NCBI GenBank assembly: GCA_046309355.1
Contig: JBKCPL010000029.1
Location: forward strand, 62,001 to 126,000
From: CAYSBE01 sp046309355
Lineage (GTDB): Bacteria; Bacteroidota; Bacteroidia; UKL13-3
DNA length: 64,000 nucleotides
Direction: 5' to 3'
Numbering within the stretch: the first letter of the stretch is position 1; each line of letters opens with the position of its first letter. The position numbers and the translations under genes are program-made. Of the stretch, positions 34,929-42,967 are shown piece by piece. The notes under the pieces are model-generated. The model saw only the letters and a program-made list of their open reading frames with translations, ran no database searches and had not been told where the DNA came from.

Positions 34929-34959
34929 TTTGGCAGCTGAACAAAAAAACTTACCTTTG
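34929..34959 (+). promoter_or_regulatory. Promoter of ffs
   Basis: TTTG (34929-34932), 19 bases, TACCTTTG (34952-34959), an exact consensus match. The predicted start of transcription is within a few bases of the 5' base of the SRP RNA terminal helix. Confidence 0.85.
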
Positions 34960-34964
34960 TCGGT

Positions 34965-35052
34965 GCAAGCCCGCACTAGCAGCTCCCTCTAATCCCCCAG
35001 GTCTTGACCGAAGCAAGGGCGTGAGGTTGTAGCGCTGAGATGTTGGGCTTGT
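34965..35052 (+). ncRNA. ffs: Signal recognition particle RNA (4.5S-type)
   Basis: About 88 bases. The ends pair (CAAGCCC at 34966-34972 with GGGCTTG at 35045-35051). The apical part CCCAGGTC-TTGACC-GAAGCAAGGG lines up base for base with the SRP core of E. coli 4.5S RNA (CAGGUC-six bases-GAAGCA), including the conserved GAAGCA of the asymmetric/symmetric loop bound by Ffh. The middle helices CCCTC/GTGAGG close it. It is preceded by a consensus promoter and followed by a run of eight T. The RNA works with Ffh to target membrane proteins. Confidence 0.88.
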
Positions 35053-35061
35053 ATTTTTTTT
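35045..35061 (+). terminator. Terminator of ffs
   Basis: The 3' strand of the SRP RNA terminal helix (GGGCTTG) runs straight into TATTTTTTTT, so the RNA's own closing helix acts as the terminator stem. maf starts 28 bases later. Confidence 0.75.
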
Positions 35062-35088
35062 CACGTAGCTGTAGTATATCATTTCGAC

Positions 35089-35685
35089 ATGAAAAAAATA
35101 GGCGCTCAAATCATTCTGGCCTCCAAATCGCCCAGAAGACAAGAACTAATAAAAGGGTTGGAACTAAACTACACCATTCACACCTATGATGTTGATGAAT
35201 CATTTCCTGCCCACTTACAAGCTGAATCCATTGCTCTTTACCTGGCCGAAAAAAAGGCTGATGCATATCCGGACACCTTAAGCGATAATGAAATACTGGT
35301 AACAGCAGATACTATTGTATGGATAAATAATGAAGTACTCAACAAACCGGTGGACGAGAAGGATAGCATGCGCATGCTCAAACAAATTTGCGGAGCGACA
35401 CATCAGGTTTTTACCGGAGTGTGTATTAAAACGACTTCTCAAAAGTATGTGCTTTACGATAAAACGGATGTTACTTGTCGCCCCATGAGTGAGGATGAAT
35501 TGTGGTACTATATAAAAAATTACCACCCTTTCGATAAAGCCGGCAGCTACGGTATACAAGACTGGTTTGGGTACACGGCTGTTGAACGTATTGATGGTTG
35601 CTTTTACAATGTAATGGGATTGCCAGTTGGCAAATTATACCGTGCGCTTAAACGTATAGAAGAGGGCGCTGCTTCCATCGATTAA
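35089..35685 (+). CDS. maf: Maf-family nucleotide pyrophosphatase
   Basis: 198 residues, the normal length. Maf proteins hydrolyse dTTP, UTP or modified nucleotides to monophosphates. The signature SKSPRRQELIKGL is at residues 13-25, the metal-binding 'VTADTIVW' near residue 70, and 'PFDKAGSYGIQDWFG' with the conserved KAG-Y-GIQ-G stretch near residue 145. It follows ffs on the same strand; a separate promoter is not clear, so readthrough from ffs may contribute. Confidence 0.94.
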   Translation: MKKIGAQIILASKSPRRQELIKGLELNYTIHTYDVDESFPAHLQAESIALYLAEKKADAYPDTLSDNEILVTADTIVWINNEVLNKPVDEKDSMRMLKQICGATHQVFTGVCIKTTSQKYVLYDKTDVTCRPMSEDELWYYIKNYHPFDKAGSYGIQDWFGYTAVERIDGCFYNVMGLPVGKLYRALKRIEEGAASID

Positions 35686-35710
35686 AAAAAAATAGTCGGG
35701 CGACCCGGAC
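35684..35710 (-). terminator. Terminator of the ppx/gppA gene
   Basis: On the minus strand GTCCGGG-TCG-CCCGAC (one bulged C) is followed by TATTTTTTTTT, about 115 bases after the stop of the phosphatase gene and directly against the end of maf. The rest of the 140-base gap shows no gene. Confidence 0.7.
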
Positions 35711-35825
35711 GTAAAATCAGTAGCCTCTGCCCTTCGAACACCTCGCTAACAAATGCGCTGCACGCAGCTAGCCAAAAATGTATTCGCCTTCATTTACTAA
35801 ACCCTTGAATTGCACGGTGCATAGT

Positions 35826-36737
35826 TTATGTGTGTATTAAAGCGCCTTCTTTAAGTGAATACATTGAGGCGATAAGGGTGCGTATAGAATATTCGTTCAC
35901 TACCCATCGAGTCATTAATGAAGCAGCAGCTATCATTTCCATGCGAAATGAAACCAATCCGGATAATTGCATACGCTCGGCATGTGAAGAACAAATGAGT
36001 AAATTCATACACTGCTTAGCCTGCCACATGGGCAGTTCAAAAGCATGTGGGGTTAGTGCATTTACAGTCGTATTCATATCCTTTTCCATCACATCACGTA
36101 AGGTTTCAAAGGAACCTGCTGAGCCTACCATAATTTTAGGCTTGTATTCACGCATAGCATCAGTTAGGGTTCGATATGATTGGGCAAAATGGTCCTCCAA
36201 GTCCTTAATTTCAGTAGAGGAAAGCGGATCGCTGAGTGGAAACGACTGAATAAGGCGCGAAGCACCTGTTTGGTAACTCTGCTTCCATACTGCTTGTTCG
36301 TCATTTACCAGTATAAACTCCACGCTGCCACCGCCAATGTCCATGACCACATACGGTTCATGCATGGCCGGCAATGAAGCCTGCACTCCTCTATAAATAA
36401 ATTCAGCCTCTTGCAACCCACTTATAGCCTGAATGCGGAATCCAAATCGGTTATACACCTCTTCCATAAACTGATTCCCGTTACCTGCATCGCGAATAGC
36501 CGATGTGCCAAACACGCGAACATCAGAAACGGAATATGTAGATAGCCGTATGGCAAAATCGTTTAATGCATCAAATGCCCGCTGCATGGCATCGCTGGTC
36601 AACTCACCCTTATGGATACCCCCCTTGCCTATTTTAACCGGAATGTGGTGTTTGTGGATAATAGTAAATGACTGACCGACCTTTTCAGCAATAAGCAAAT
36701 GGAATGTATTGGTTCCTAAATCAATAACTGCATTCAT
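35826..36737 (-). CDS. ppx: Ppx/GppA-family phosphatase
   Basis: 303 residues, the short form common in Bacteroidota (only the two actin-like domains, no HD domain). Nucleotide/phosphate-binding motifs are AVIDLGTNTFHLLIAE at the start and YVVMDIGGGSVEFILV near residue 125, with 'TSAIRDAGNG' and 'VGSAGSFETL' between and after. It would split polyphosphate or (p)ppGpp from the 5' end. The two activities cannot be separated by sequence. It is divergent from the TIGR03643 gene across a 62-base gap. Confidence 0.92.
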   Translation of the reverse strand: MNAVIDLGTNTFHLLIAEKVGQSFTIIHKHHIPVKIGKGGIHKGELTSDAMQRAFDALNDFAIRLSTYSVSDVRVFGTSAIRDAGNGNQFMEEVYNRFGFRIQAISGLQEAEFIYRGVQASLPAMHEPYVVMDIGGGSVEFILVNDEQAVWKQSYQTGASRLIQSFPLSDPLSSTEIKDLEDHFAQSYRTLTDAMREYKPKIMVGSAGSFETLRDVMEKDMNTTVNALTPHAFELPMWQAKQCMNLLICSSHAERMQLSGLVSFRMEMIAAASLMTRWVVNEYSIRTLIASMYSLKEGALIHT

Positions 36738-36799
36738 GTACGCATGTTACACAATTAAATAAAGATAAAACATACCTACCCAAATAGTGTTTAAGTTTT

Positions 36800-37072
36800 A
36801 TGATTAGCGAACGTGATATTGACCGAATTATTGAAATGGCTTGGGAAGACCGCACACCCTTCGAGGCCATAGCCTATCAGTTTGGACTATCCGAGTCTGA
36901 AGTAATAGAGTTGATGAGGCGGCAGTTAAAGCCATCAAGCTGGCGTTTGTGGCGCAAACGGGTAAATGAAGGGGTTTCGCAAAAGCACGCAGCCAAACGC
37001 AATCCTGAAATCAGTCGTTTTAAATGCAGCCGTCAAAAATCCATTTCACACAATAAAATCAGCAAGAGATGA
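36800..37072 (+). CDS. TIGR03643-type small helix-turn-helix-like protein
   Basis: 90 residues. 'ISERDIDRIIEMAWEDRTPFEAI' followed by 'AYQFGLSESEVIELMRRQLK' and 'SSWRLWRKRV' is the signature of the uncharacterised TIGR03643/DUF2805 family; the first half reads as a helix-turn-helix. The lysine/arginine-rich tail would bind nucleic acid. Its stop overlaps the next start (ATGA). Elsewhere the family tends to occur with DUF2256 and photolyase/cryptochrome genes; no photolyase is present here. Confidence 0.9.
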   Translation: MISERDIDRIIEMAWEDRTPFEAIAYQFGLSESEVIELMRRQLKPSSWRLWRKRVNEGVSQKHAAKRNPEISRFKCSRQKSISHNKISKR

Positions 37073-37206
37073 GGGGTGTAAATAAGTCGGATTTGCCGCA
37101 GAAAATCTGTATGACATGTGGCAGGCCGTTTACCTGGCGAAAGAAATGGGAGAAAAATTGGGCAAATGTGAAGTATTGCAGTGAACGATGTAAAAATAAA
37201 CGATAA
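37069..37206 (+). CDS. DUF2256 zinc-ribbon protein
   Basis: 45 residues. Four cysteines (Cys14, Cys17, Cys37, Cys41) in the pattern ICMTCGRPFTWRKKWEKNW...VKYCSERCK are the DUF2256 signature, probably binding one zinc. No function is established. It is translationally coupled to the TIGR03643 gene and five bases ahead of the DUF429 gene. Confidence 0.93.
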   Translation: MRGVNKSDLPQKICMTCGRPFTWRKKWEKNWANVKYCSERCKNKR

Positions 37207-37211
37207 AAAGT

Positions 37212-37796
37212 ATGTGGGCAGGAATTGATTTTGGAAGCAAGTACGCAGGTACTACAGCCGTATGTTACGGTAATCATACAAATACCAAATTTGTACTGGG
37301 AACGACCAAAAAACAGGATGCAGATGAGTTTATTGTGTCGTTGCTCGAATCGCTAAAGCCGGAAATAGTTTGTATTGATGCCCCGCTCAGCCTTCCCGGC
37401 ATATACACGTTAGGCAACCAGTACTCAAATTATTTTTACCGCGAAGCCGATGTGGCTACTTCAGCTATGTCACCCATGTTTTTGGGCGGATTGACGGCAC
37501 GGGCGATGCAACTGAAAAGAAAACTGGAAAGTATGGGAATGAAGGTTTTTGAAGTTTACCCGGCAGCATTTGTCAAGTATCATGAGTTGGCCGATTCATA
37601 CAATAAAAAAGACAAGCAGCTTATACGCCAGTTTTTAGCCATTCTGCAGCACACATTCGACTTAAAACTGGATTCGTTTGATACCACATCGTGGCACCAT
37701 GTAGATGCCATTATCTGCTGGATTATCTCTTCCCGTATAAAAAAAGGTGAGGCCATTGCTTATGGTCATGAGCCCGAAGGCATGATTTACGTTTGA
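37212..37796 (+). CDS. DUF429-family predicted nuclease (RNase H fold)
   Basis: 194 residues. The first strand 'WAGIDFGSKYAGTTAV' and 'EIVCIDAPLSLPG' carry the two aspartates of the RNase H-like core. 'FEVYPAAFVKY' and the terminal 'HHVDAIICWIISSRI', with another aspartate, complete the DUF429 pattern. Nuclease activity is predicted for the family but not proven as far as I know. It lies between the DUF2256 gene and crcB in a tight run. Confidence 0.88.
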   Translation: MWAGIDFGSKYAGTTAVCYGNHTNTKFVLGTTKKQDADEFIVSLLESLKPEIVCIDAPLSLPGIYTLGNQYSNYFYREADVATSAMSPMFLGGLTARAMQLKRKLESMGMKVFEVYPAAFVKYHELADSYNKKDKQLIRQFLAILQHTFDLKLDSFDTTSWHHVDAIICWIISSRIKKGEAIAYGHEPEGMIYV

Positions 37797-37811
37797 TTTG
37801 TATATTGCAGC

Positions 37812-38189
37812 ATGAATTCCTATCTGTTGGTTGCTATAGGCGGTACCATTGGTTCATTGCTGAGGTATACAGCTTCTTTACTTTTCCAGTCATTGGGCCT
37901 AAAGTCCTATCCATACAGTACGTTAGTTGTTAATTTAGCCGGCTGCTATCTGATAGGCTTAGTGTGGTACTTTGCCTTTACAAAACAACTGCCCGAATCC
38001 GGTCGGTTATTTCTAATGACAGGTGTGTTGGGAGGGTTTACCACATTTTCTACATTTAGCCTCGAGTCTGTCCAACTGCTTAAAGATGGACTAATTACGG
38101 GTTTTATCATGTACGTATTGCTTTCGAACATGCTGGGTTTATTTTTTGTTTATGTAGGATATAGCACCGGAAAATGGTTTCTGAATTAA
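37812..38189 (+). CDS. crcB: Fluoride channel FluC/CrcB
   Basis: 125 residues with four membrane segments. GGFTTFSTFSLES (74-86) holds the phenylalanine-box and Ser/Thr track, and the central asparagine in VVNLAGCYLIG (Asn41) is conserved. It exports fluoride as a dual-topology dimer. No fluoride riboswitch fits in the 15-base gap upstream, so it is probably expressed with its neighbours. It overlaps rsgA by 16 bases. Confidence 0.93.
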   Translation: MNSYLLVAIGGTIGSLLRYTASLLFQSLGLKSYPYSTLVVNLAGCYLIGLVWYFAFTKQLPESGRLFLMTGVLGGFTTFSTFSLESVQLLKDGLITGFIMYVLLSNMLGLFFVYVGYSTGKWFLN

Positions 38190-39109
38190 GAGGTACAATT
38201 ACTAAATCAACTGGAAGCTGGTATCAGGTCATGTTAAGCAACGGAAACCAGGTAACTGCACGTATTAAAGGGCGTTTCAGGCTTAGTGATATAAAACATA
38301 CAAATCCGGTAGCTGTAGGCGACATCGTGAGTATACAGCCGGAAAGCGCAACCACTAATTATATCATTACCCAAATACACGAGCGTAAAAACTACATCAT
38401 TCGTAAATCGAGTAACCTGTCGAAACAGACACACATTATTGCCAGCAATATTGATCAGTTAATACTTCTGGTAACGTTAAGCATGCCGGAAACTTCACTG
38501 GGTTTTATAGACCGCATACTGGTTACGGCCGAGGCCTACCATATCAAGCCTTTACTAGTATTTAATAAATGTGATTTGTTTGATTCGCCCGATATGGAGG
38601 AAATACTTACGGATACCATACAACTCTATTCACAGATTGGGTATGTATGCTTGCGCACATCATCAGCAACTAAAACCGGTATTGATGCATTAACAAAAAT
38701 ACTTAAGAAGAAAACGTCATTGATTATAGGTCATTCCGGTGTTGGCAAATCAACCTTACTCAATACGGTGGATGAATCGTTGAATCTGAAAACAGGGGAC
38801 CTTTCCAACTACCACAATAAAGGAAAACATACCACTACGTTTGCCGAAATGCATAGTCTCGGATTTGGGGGGTTCATCATTGATACGCCAGGAATACGTG
38901 AATTCGGGCTGGTAGACATACCGGACGAGGAACTGTCTCATTATTTTATTGAAATGCGACCATACATCGGCACGTGCAAGTTTAATAACTGCAAGCATAT
39001 AAGTGAGCCCGGATGCGAGGTTAAAAAAGCTGTTGATACAGGTAAAATTTCGGAGTTGCGGTATCAAAGCTATCTCTCCATGCTGCTAAAAGAAGATTTA
39101 TACGCATGA
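38174..39109 (+). CDS. rsgA: Ribosome small-subunit GTPase RsgA
   Basis: 311 residues, a circularly permuted GTPase that checks maturation of the 30S subunit. An OB fold fills about residues 1-75. The G4 motif NKCD (131-134) precedes the G1 motif GHSGVGKST (186-194) and G3 DTPG (237-240), as expected after permutation. The C-terminal zinc site is Cys268, Cys273, His275, Cys281. Overlaps with crcB and dtd show one transcript. Confidence 0.96.
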   Translation: MVSELRGTITKSTGSWYQVMLSNGNQVTARIKGRFRLSDIKHTNPVAVGDIVSIQPESATTNYIITQIHERKNYIIRKSSNLSKQTHIIASNIDQLILLVTLSMPETSLGFIDRILVTAEAYHIKPLLVFNKCDLFDSPDMEEILTDTIQLYSQIGYVCLRTSSATKTGIDALTKILKKKTSLIIGHSGVGKSTLLNTVDESLNLKTGDLSNYHNKGKHTTTFAEMHSLGFGGFIIDTPGIREFGLVDIPDEELSHYFIEMRPYIGTCKFNNCKHISEPGCEVKKAVDTGKISELRYQSYLSMLLKEDLYA

Positions 39110-39558
39110 GAACGGTGATACAACGCGTAACGGAAGCGTCTGTGACTATAAATGGGCAACTCCATTCAACAATTGCTAAAGGCTTACTGGTATTGGCCGG
39201 TATTGAAGAGAACGATACCGAAAATGATATCCAATGGATGTGTGATAAACTATGTCAGATGCGTATTTTCAACGATGCCGAGGGGAAGATGAACTTATCG
39301 GTCATGGACATAGCAGGTGAACTATTAATAGTTAGTCAGTTTACGCTGCATGCAAGTACCAAAAAGGGGAATCGCCCATCGTTTATGAAAGCGGCCCGAC
39401 CTGAACACGCTATACCCTTGTACGAGAAATTTATTGAAAACGTGAATCAACGAACCGGTAAACCTATCAAAACAGGCGTTTTCGGTGCTGACATGAAAAT
39501 ACAACTTATTAACGATGGACCAGTAACTATTATAGTAGATTCAAAGCAACCGGAATAA
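39106..39558 (+). CDS. dtd: D-aminoacyl-tRNA deacylase
   Basis: 150 residues. It removes D-amino acids (and glycine mischarged on tRNA-Ala) from tRNA. The two signature motifs are intact: SQFTLHA (77-83) and NDGPVTI (136-142, the Gly-cis-Pro). It starts within the last codons of rsgA (ATGA) and is the last gene of the six-gene run; a strong hairpin follows. Confidence 0.96.
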   Translation: MRTVIQRVTEASVTINGQLHSTIAKGLLVLAGIEENDTENDIQWMCDKLCQMRIFNDAEGKMNLSVMDIAGELLIVSQFTLHASTKKGNRPSFMKAARPEHAIPLYEKFIENVNQRTGKPIKTGVFGADMKIQLINDGPVTIIVDSKQPE

Positions 39559-39587
39559 AAAAAGCCGTTAACATAACGGCTTTCTTT
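39558..39587. terminator. Shared bidirectional terminator between dtd and gldN
   Basis: AAAGCCGTTA-ACA-TAACGGCTTT, a 10-bp stem with a three-base loop, has T-rich sequence on the plus side (TCTTT) and a seven-base T run on the minus side. It can end both convergent transcripts. Confidence 0.88.
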
Positions 39588-39604
39588 AAAGTTTTTACAT
39601 GCTT

Positions 39605-40465
39605 TTAGTATTCCCAAAGATCATGTTCTTTTTCAAAAATCTCTTGTTTAATGCGATCAGCATCCAGTATAGCAGCTACACCATTATCCTTAAATTCGGC
39701 AAACTGCTTAATGTACAAATCGTATTGGTTATTTTCTTTCACTATGTAACTGCTGAATAAACGTTGTTCAAACCAGTCGTCATAGGTAACACGTGCAGCA
39801 TCATTTTGACGGTTAAATATTTCCTTGTTCACAAGAATTTCTCTGATGTCAAATCTGTCTTCATCAGTCGGGTCGCGATGATACTTTAACCAACACCATT
39901 CCAATTCACCTAAATCTGCTCCTTCAATATTTGGTTTAATAACAGGCGCAATAGATATAATTCGTACATACATTCTGGATTCTTTCTTGTCAAAAATCCA
40001 GTCTTCTACTACTTTGAATTTCTTAATATCATCTGATTTAAGCTTAATGATAACCGTATCCATGTAAAAGTTGGTAGGATCATCGGGGTCACCATTCGGG
40101 TCGATAAGCTTTTTCTCAGGCACTTTTTGTGAGAAATAGTTTTCAAACTCTTCTATGGTATAGCTGCTTGATAAAGAATCATCTTTGTACGGAATCAGTG
40201 AACCGTCTAGTACAGAATTGTAGAAAATGAGTGATAATGGATTCTTCCGCCAAACCATGGGCTGATTTTGCTTCTCTCTGGTATCAATAATCCTCCAGAT
40301 ACGTTTTGCGAACATAACATCAGCTTCGCGTAAGTAAGGCCATGGCACTACTTTCCTTTCTTGTACTGCCTGACGGGTGTAGATAAAATCATCATACACT
40401 CCCTGTGCAGTGGAATACTGCCAGCTAACTGAAAGTAGAATTAACAAAATGATGATTCTTTTCAT
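39605..40465 (-). CDS. gldN: T9SS/gliding protein GldN (PorN)
   Basis: 286 residues with a signal peptide (ending YSTAQ). GldN hallmarks are 'VMFAKRIWRIIDTREKQNQPMVW' and 'SLIFYNSVLDGSLIPYKDDS', and a C-terminal acidic/aromatic end. GldN forms the periplasmic ring with the lipoprotein GldK, attached to the outer membrane, and is essential for T9SS. It is the last gene of gldK-L-M-N, 23 bases after gldM. Confidence 0.96.
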   Translation of the reverse strand: MKRIIILLILLSVSWQYSTAQGVYDDFIYTRQAVQERKVVPWPYLREADVMFAKRIWRIIDTREKQNQPMVWRKNPLSLIFYNSVLDGSLIPYKDDSLSSSYTIEEFENYFSQKVPEKKLIDPNGDPDDPTNFYMDTVIIKLKSDDIKKFKVVEDWIFDKKESRMYVRIISIAPVIKPNIEGADLGELEWCWLKYHRDPTDEDRFDIREILVNKEIFNRQNDAARVTYDDWFEQRLFSSYIVKENNQYDLYIKQFAEFKDNGVAAILDADRIKQEIFEKEHDLWEY

Positions 40466-40488
40466 ATGGAGTTAATTGGTATTCTTAA

Positions 40489-42066
40489 TTACTGTACATC
40501 TATAATTACACCACCGGGTAATTGCCTTACACCGTCTGGTCCTTTTACTTTAATTGAAGATACGATTACCTGATCGCCTTTTTGGGCTTTTGATAGGGCA
40601 GCAATCATATCCGGCTTTAAGCTTTGTCCTTGTGCAGTTCCATAATAGGGTGCCGAACGTTTGGATGTAACGATAAATGTAAATTCATACGGTATATAGT
40701 TAATGCCTTCGAAAGCAAATGCTTTAAGGGCTGCTCTAACTACATTTTGTGACTTCAATTGAGCGCTGGCTACTTTACCACCTTCCAGCATACCTAATGC
40801 AGGTACCGGATCAGGTATAACTTTAACACGGTACTTCTGTTCACCCATCTGCTTTACTTTACCATCTTTGGTTTTAACCGATGCCACAATACTCAAATTA
40901 CTTGCAGTACGATTTACTTCCAGTATATATCCGCCCGGTGTTTGTGGGTCAGGACTTAGTTTACCCGCTGATGCTGGTGATAAGGATACTTGTATTTCTT
41001 TTGCAGAATAGCCCGGAACTGAAACCGATATTGGATTTTTCAACCCGATATATACCACATTCATTTTGGTTGCCGAAATTACAGCCATAGGTTTAAGTGC
41101 CGTAAAGCTTTGTTCAAAAGGAAACTCCTCAATCATGCCATTCGGTTTCTTGGCGGTAATTACACCTTTGTATTTTATTTCACCTTCCGATGTGGGTACT
41201 ACTTTGTATTTACCTACCCCGCCTTCAACCGGAATGGTCTTACCATTCACCAATATAGAGGCTTCTTGTTTAGATGACGATGCTGCTACAAAAATATCTG
41301 CTGAGTATTCACTTCCCAATGTGATATACGTTCCATTGTTCGGAATAATTTTTGGTTCCAACTTATCAAAAGTAAAGTCAGCTTCAGAGATGGATGATTT
41401 TAAAATATCCAACACCTGCGCCTCTGTATTCTTTACGTCACCCTGAAATTTAGTTAACAGTGTTAAAACCGCTGCTGCCGGGCTATGTTCAAACATTACC
41501 GACTCCCACGTTTTTGACTGTCCTTCTTGAACATAATCCTGAGTAACCAAGTCCGACTTTATACCTGCTTGTTTATCCTTTGGAACAAGCGCTATAAGTT
41601 TCTCACGGGTCTCATTGATTTTTGCACGCAGTTTTTCGCCTTCTTTATTATTAATCATGAGGTTAGCATGATTCTCGATGTCATCTGCCTTGGTCAGTTC
41701 TTCATCATCGCTATTACCGTCACCATTAGTATCTTCTTTGCGGCCTTCTGCACCGGTAATTACCTGTGTTTTAATGCCCTCAATATACTCAACCAATTCT
41801 TTCGCTAACTCACGAGCTTGTTTAGCATTTTTCCATACAATATTACCATTTGAGTCGGTAGGAAACTCTGTATGGTATTTATCAATGGCCTTCATTGTAC
41901 CGGCATTCTTAGTCTCAATATTGTCCGCTGACTTCTCAAGACTTTGCTCTACCAGATGAAATGCTTTTAAAATTTCAGCTGAAACGTTTAGCGCTAGAAG
42001 TGCTGTTAACACGAGGTACATCATGTTAATCATCTTCTGCCTAGGGGATACATTACCTCCTGCCAT
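40489..42066 (-). CDS. gldM: T9SS motor-associated protein GldM (PorM)
   Basis: 525 residues. The single membrane helix is near the N-terminus ('MMYLVLTALLALNVSAEILKAF', about residues 14-35), preceded by the conserved SPRQKMINMMY. The long periplasmic part begins helical and then has a series of beta-sandwich domains ('GSEYSADIFVAASSS', 'YIGLKNPISVSVPGY', 'VKVIPDPVPALG'). GldM and GldL form the proton-driven rotary motor of T9SS and gliding; GldM transmits torque across the periplasm to the GldKN ring. Confidence 0.97.
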   Translation of the reverse strand: MAGGNVSPRQKMINMMYLVLTALLALNVSAEILKAFHLVEQSLEKSADNIETKNAGTMKAIDKYHTEFPTDSNGNIVWKNAKQARELAKELVEYIEGIKTQVITGAEGRKEDTNGDGNSDDEELTKADDIENHANLMINNKEGEKLRAKINETREKLIALVPKDKQAGIKSDLVTQDYVQEGQSKTWESVMFEHSPAAAVLTLLTKFQGDVKNTEAQVLDILKSSISEADFTFDKLEPKIIPNNGTYITLGSEYSADIFVAASSSKQEASILVNGKTIPVEGGVGKYKVVPTSEGEIKYKGVITAKKPNGMIEEFPFEQSFTALKPMAVISATKMNVVYIGLKNPISVSVPGYSAKEIQVSLSPASAGKLSPDPQTPGGYILEVNRTASNLSIVASVKTKDGKVKQMGEQKYRVKVIPDPVPALGMLEGGKVASAQLKSQNVVRAALKAFAFEGINYIPYEFTFIVTSKRSAPYYGTAQGQSLKPDMIAALSKAQKGDQVIVSSIKVKGPDGVRQLPGGVIIDVQ

Positions 42067-42117
42067 TTCTTATACTTATTATTATTGAAATATTTAAGTT
42101 ACTGTTTAGTGATCCTA

Positions 42118-42918
42118 TTAATTGCGGCCTGCATTCACGTTCATGGCAGCAAGCATGTTGCCGTATACGTTATTCAATGCCGTTAAATTATTGGACAGTT
42201 TATGAATTTCGGTTTTGAATGTTTCGGCCTGATTTTGTGTTTCAGCCAAGCTAGTCACCACTTTCGACAAATTGCCAACGAATTCATTGATAGATCGCAA
42301 ATGATTATTTGATTCAGCAATTTCAAGTTCATATACCGAGTTTAAAGATGCCAGGTTTTTAGTCATTTTATCTATTTGATTGGCATACTCTTTAGACCCT
42401 TCTGAAGCTGTAACCATACCCGACATGGCGTTAAGTGCCTGCTCATACGAGTTACTTAATCCTGCCACTGATGCACTGGCTTTTTCAACATTTTTGGTAT
42501 ACTGATCAGTAGCTGCTGCTGCTGTTGACAAATCTTTTAAGTCATTAACATTATCGCTAAGTGATTTAAGACCATTGCCTAAACTGCTAATCAAATCCGG
42601 ACCAACTTTAGCTTCCTCCAGCATTTTATCTAGTTGCTGTGATATTGTTCCCTTAGGTTTTTCTTCATCCGAATCTATACCTGCAAGTTCCGGATACACT
42701 AATGACCAATCTGTTTCTTTATGTAACGGTTCGAAAGCTGAAATGGCGAAGATGATTGCTTCTGTTCCTAAGCCTATAATAAGCATGGGGTTAGCGCCCG
42801 GCCAGTGCATAATTTTAAATAAGGCACCAACGATTACGATAGCTGCTCCGAATCCATAAACTTTGGCCATGATTTTTTTAAAGGCCATACTTTCAAAGAA
42901 ACTGTTTGAACTTGACAT
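42118..42918 (-). CDS. gldL: T9SS motor protein GldL (PorL)
   Basis: 266 residues. Two membrane helices (about 17-36 and 42-62) flank KIMHWPGANPMLIIGLGTEA, and the conserved glutamate in GTEAIIF lies in the second helix, where the family has its proton-carrying residue. The cytoplasmic part is a long coiled coil ('LAETQNQAETFKTEIHKLSNNLTALNNVYG'). It is the stator-like subunit of the T9SS motor, 51 bases ahead of gldM. Confidence 0.97.
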   Translation of the reverse strand: MSSSNSFFESMAFKKIMAKVYGFGAAIVIVGALFKIMHWPGANPMLIIGLGTEAIIFAISAFEPLHKETDWSLVYPELAGIDSDEEKPKGTISQQLDKMLEEAKVGPDLISSLGNGLKSLSDNVNDLKDLSTAAAATDQYTKNVEKASASVAGLSNSYEQALNAMSGMVTASEGSKEYANQIDKMTKNLASLNSVYELEIAESNNHLRSINEFVGNLSKVVTSLAETQNQAETFKTEIHKLSNNLTALNNVYGNMLAAMNVNAGRN

Positions 42919-42967
42919 AATTTAAGAGTGTTGTTTTGAGGTTAGTTTGTTAGTAAATATAAATATG

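Noticed and set aside
34861..34944. Longer N-terminus of the acyl-CoA carboxylase beta subunit
   Set aside because: A full consensus promoter lies in this stretch, and the residues do not match the family.
34951..35142. 63-residue minus-strand reading frame
   Set aside because: It is antisense to the SRP RNA gene and the start of maf and has no family features.
37797..37811. Possible fluoride riboswitch before crcB
   Set aside because: The gap is only 15 bases and no riboswitch-like fold can fit.
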